DNA of 6,129 nt from Bacillota bacterium (GTDB taxonomy: Bacteria > Bacillota > Clostridia > Peptostreptococcales > Anaerovoracaceae), in the NCBI GenBank assembly GCA_016280485.1, contig JAEEGU010000096.1, positions 1 to 6,129 on the forward strand. The letters run 5' to 3'. Below are positions 6,055 to 6,129 of this stretch, one piece after another. Numbering within the stretch: position 1 is the stretch's first letter; the number at the start of each line of letters is the position of its first letter. Below the pieces are notes generated by a model, which had not been told where the DNA came from, ran no database searches, and saw only the letters and a list, made by a program, of their open reading frames with translations. A program made the position numbers and the translations under genes.

Positions 6055-6129
6055 TTATATACCTAAAATTATCGTTGCCAGCATACAGTAGGTTGTAGCT
6101 GAAACCATGTCGGTGATTGACGAAATCAT
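6055..6129 (-). CDS. C-terminal end of a probable MgtE-type magnesium transporter (partial, 5' end missing)
   Basis: Read on the minus strand from the right edge, the sequence stays open for 24 codons to a TAA at 6057-6055. It encodes MISSITDMVSATTYCMLA followed by TIILGI. This is a hydrophobic helix ending right at the C-terminus. Its pattern (hydrophobic-Ile-Ser/Thr-Ser/Thr-Ile-x-Asp, then Val-Ser, a Tyr, and a small/hydrophobic tail) resembles the last helix of MgtE, where the equivalent block reads P-x-I-T-T-x-x-D-x-x-x-x-x-x-Y-F. The Asp lies 17 residues from the end, close to the pore-lining Mg2+-binding Asp432 of the 450-residue Thermus MgtE. The frame is chosen because of this match; only 24 residues are visible, so another polytopic transporter cannot be excluded. 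The ATG at the edge is an internal Met, not a start. Confidence 0.5.
   Translation of the reverse strand: MISSITDMVSATTYCMLATIILGI

Noticed and set aside
6082..6111. D-M-V-S-A-T-T in the right-edge fragment as a flavin attachment motif
   Set aside because: The usual D-x-x-S/T-G-A-T motif needs Gly before Ala; here it is missing and the segment is a membrane helix end.

Overview
The window is a tightly packed stretch of chromosome from a low-to-mid GC Firmicute, most likely an anaerobic gut-type member of the Clostridia. The reasons are the two-subunit (split) transketolase, the csaB/tagA/DUF5693 gene set, the AGGAGG-like ribosome sites, and a two-hairpin intergenic repeat of a kind I recall as abundant in gut Clostridia. 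No mobile element, CRISPR array, tRNA or rRNA is visible. Genus cannot be assigned from sequence alone.

All genes lie on the minus strand, so transcription runs from right to left. From the right: (i) 6129-6055, the last 24 codons of a gene whose end looks like the fifth membrane helix of an MgtE magnesium transporter; (ii) 6036-5989, a repeat with two perfect hairpins whose left end supplies the ribosome site of the next gene; (iii) 5982-5572, a small secreted protein of unknown function; (iv) 5551-3344, a large DUF5693-type membrane protein with a ~375-residue outside domain; (v) 3329-2163, csaB, a polysaccharide pyruvyl transferase; (vi) 2145-1372, a TagA/WecG-type N-acetylmannosaminyl transferase; (vii) a 95-base AT-rich gap with a possible weak promoter; (viii) 1276-458 and 458-1 (cut by the window edge), the N- and C-terminal transketolase subunits, joined by a TAATG stop/start overlap.

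The gaps between small protein, DUF5693, csaB and tagA are 20, 14 and 17 bases, so these four are probably one transcript. TagA adds ManNAc to lipid-linked GlcNAc, and CsaB puts a pyruvate ketal on ManNAc of secondary cell wall polymers, which hold SLH-domain surface proteins. That makes this a cell-wall polymer locus. The two unknown genes upstream, one secreted and one with its conserved loops and large domain predicted outside the membrane, are good candidates for a later step of the same pathway (export, polymerisation, attachment or sensing). The transketolase pair belongs to central carbon metabolism and may be a separate unit or a read-through partner.
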